A stretch of DNA of 64,000 bases from Streptomyces sp. YIM 98790 (GTDB taxonomy: Bacteria; Actinomycetota; Actinomycetes; Streptomycetales; Streptomycetaceae), in the NCBI RefSeq assembly GCF_011421595.1, contig NZ_WTLH01000003.1, positions 1 to 64,000 of the forward strand, in the 5' to 3' direction. The translations under genes and the position numbers were made by a program. Shown here piece after piece: positions 62,796 through 64,000 of this stretch. Position 1 is the first letter of the stretch, and each line of letters begins with the position of its first letter. A model generated the notes under the pieces. The model was given only the letters and a program-made list of their open reading frames with translations. It searched no databases and had not been told where the DNA came from.

Positions 62796-62962
62796 CCTGT
62801 TTCCTCCGTCATGCTGCCGAGCTGGGCCCGAACCGGCCGGAAAATCCGATCGTTTCCGACGGCTCGGACGACACTACGGCACCACGCGGTTCCGGACCAG
62901 GACAGGCCGCACAGGTGTCGTGACCGAGGGGCGAACGTCCGGTGAGCACACGGCCCGGCGCA

Positions 62963-64000
62963 TCAGTGCGCGGCCTCCTCCCAGTTGGGCCCGGAGCCCA
63001 CGGACACGGCCAGCGGGGCGCGCAGTTCGACCGCCCCGGCCATCTCCCGCCGCACCAGCTCCTCCACGGTCTGCCGCTCGCCGGGCGCCACCTCCAGCAC
63101 GACTTCGTCGTGGACCTGGAGCAGCATCCGGCTGCGCAGGCTCTCCTTGCGCAGGGCCTCGTCCACCCGCAGCATGGCGATCTTCACGATGTCGGCCGCG
63201 GTGCCCTGGATCGGGGCGTTGAGCGCCATCCGCTCGGCCATCTCCCGCCGCTGCCGGTTGGAGCTGTTGAGGTCCGGCAGGTAGCGGCGGCGGCCGAGCA
63301 TGGTCTCGGTGTACCCGGTGACACGGGCCTCGGTCACCACGCGCTGGAGGTAGTCCCGCACGCCGCCGAACCGCTCGAAGTAGGTGTCCATCAGGCCGCG
63401 GGCCTCCTCGGGAGTGATGGACAGCTGCTGCGAGAGGCCGAAGGCGGACAGGCCGTAGGCAAGGCCGTAGCTCATGGCCTTGATCTTGCGCCGCATCTCC
63501 GGGTCCACCTGCTCCCGGGCGACGCCGAAGACCTGGGAGGCGACCGTGTCGTGCAGGTCCTCGCCGGAGGTGAACGCCTCGATCAGGCCCTCGTCCTGGG
63601 ACAGATGGGCCATCACGCGCAGCTCGATCTGGCTGTAGTCCGCGGTCAGCAGCGCCTCGTACCCCTCCCCCACCACGAAGGCGCGGCGGATGGCGCGGCC
63701 CTCGTCGGTGCGGACCGGGACGTTCTGCAGGTTGGGGTCGGTGGAGGCGAGCCGGCCGGTGGCGGCCACGGTCTGCTGGAAGGTGGTGTGGATGCGCCCG
63801 CCCGGGGCGACCGTCTTGATCAGGCCCTCCACCGTGGAACGCAGCCGGGCCTGCTCACGGTGGCGGAGCATCAGCACCGGCAGCTCGTGCTCGGTCTGCG
63901 TGGCCAGCCAGGCCAGGGCGTCGGCGTCCGTGGTGTAGCCGGTCTTGGTCTTCTTGGTCCTGGGCAGGGCCAGCTCGCCGAACAGCACCTCCTGGAGCTG
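62963..64000 (-). CDS. polA: DNA polymerase I, C-terminal part (runs off the window)
   Basis: 346 residues of the polymerase domain are visible; the 5' part lies beyond base 64000. Motif A is LLTADYSQIELRVMAHL, the O-helix/motif B region is RRKIKAMSYGLAYGLSAFG and motif C is LLQVHDEVVLEV. VAATGRLASTDPNLQNVPVR and ALNAPIQGTAADIVKIAMLR are further family signatures, and all catalytic acids are present. Pol I fills gaps in lagging-strand synthesis and excision repair. The 167-base gap to the transglycosylase start shows no convincing terminator. Confidence 0.96.
   Translation of the reverse strand, partial: QLQEVLFGELALPRTKKTKTGYTTDADALAWLATQTEHELPVLMLRHREQARLRSTVEGLIKTVAPGGRIHTTFQQTVAATGRLASTDPNLQNVPVRTDEGRAIRRAFVVGEGYEALLTADYSQIELRVMAHLSQDEGLIEAFTSGEDLHDTVASQVFGVAREQVDPEMRRKIKAMSYGLAYGLSAFGLSQQLSITPEEARGLMDTYFERFGGVRDYLQRVVTEARVTGYTETMLGRRRYLPDLNSSNRQRREMAERMALNAPIQGTAADIVKIAMLRVDEALRKESLRSRMLLQVHDEVVLEVAPGERQTVEELVRREMAGAVELRAPLAVSVGSGPNWEEAAH

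Noticed and set aside
62796-62962. c-di-AMP (ydaO-type) riboswitch before the transglycosylase gene
   Set aside because: Expected because such switches control wall hydrolases in actinobacteria, but the conserved core could not be found in this gap.

Overview
The window is high-GC DNA with frequent GTG starts, SD-led genes, ATGA/GTGA gene overlaps and families typical of streptomycetes: XRE/DUF397 pairs, mycothiol-dependent MDMPI proteins, orphan SpoIIAB-like ATPases, an Otr(A)-like ribosomal protection factor and a four-S1-domain RpsA. It is most likely a Streptomyces chromosome or a close relative. From memory, the rpsA-coaE-PAC2-polA neighbourhood resembles that of S. coelicolor. No IS element, integrase, tRNA or CRISPR array was found.

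Layout. (1) 1-3.4 kb, chromosomal genes: the end of a membrane-anchored SH3-like protein, an Otr(A)/TetM-like GTPase with a possible leader peptide, and an MDMPI protein. (2) 3.5-3.7 kb: a TPP riboswitch with no thiamine gene behind it, which looks like a rearrangement breakpoint. (3) 3.9-16.9 kb: a frameshifted UvrD-like helicase, a Ser/Thr kinase with a C-terminal TPR-like region, an AIPR abortive-infection protein, a SpoIIAB-like ATPase, an RHS polymorphic toxin with an overlapping CdiI-like immunity gene, and an XRE/DUF397 pair. (4) 16.9-25.7 kb, minus strand: a type I restriction-modification operon (hsdM-hsdS-hsdR) preceded by a second N6-methylase-like gene whose motif IV has changed. 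(5) 25.9-49.9 kb, plus strand: seven tightly packed genes built around a prokaryotic PIWI protein of the pPIWI-RE class. (6) 50-64 kb, ordinary chromosome: zinc alcohol dehydrogenase, GNAT, VOC protein, a VWA membrane pair, coaE, a PAC2 protein, rpsA, hrpB, a lytic transglycosylase and the 3' part of polA.

Regions 3-5 form a dense conflict/defence island. The main point of interest is region 5. Its pPIWI-RE core (REase, Fe-S DinG-like helicase and PIWI protein) is linked by overlapping or near-touching reading frames to four further genes. These are an upstream tandem-duplicated Cas4/RecB-type Fe-S nuclease, a 2041-residue DEDDh exonuclease-DinG-RecQ fusion, an 818-residue protein of unknown family and a 2010-residue STAND-like ATPase. 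A GC-rich hairpin follows the last gene. I infer a single multi-component anti-invader system: the STAND protein would be sensor or scaffold, the helicases and exonuclease would process DNA, and the two PD-(D/E)XK nucleases plus the PIWI protein would act on nucleic acid. The three-gene pPIWI-RE core is known from comparative genomics (Burroughs, Iyer and Aravind). I do not know of a description of this seven-gene form.
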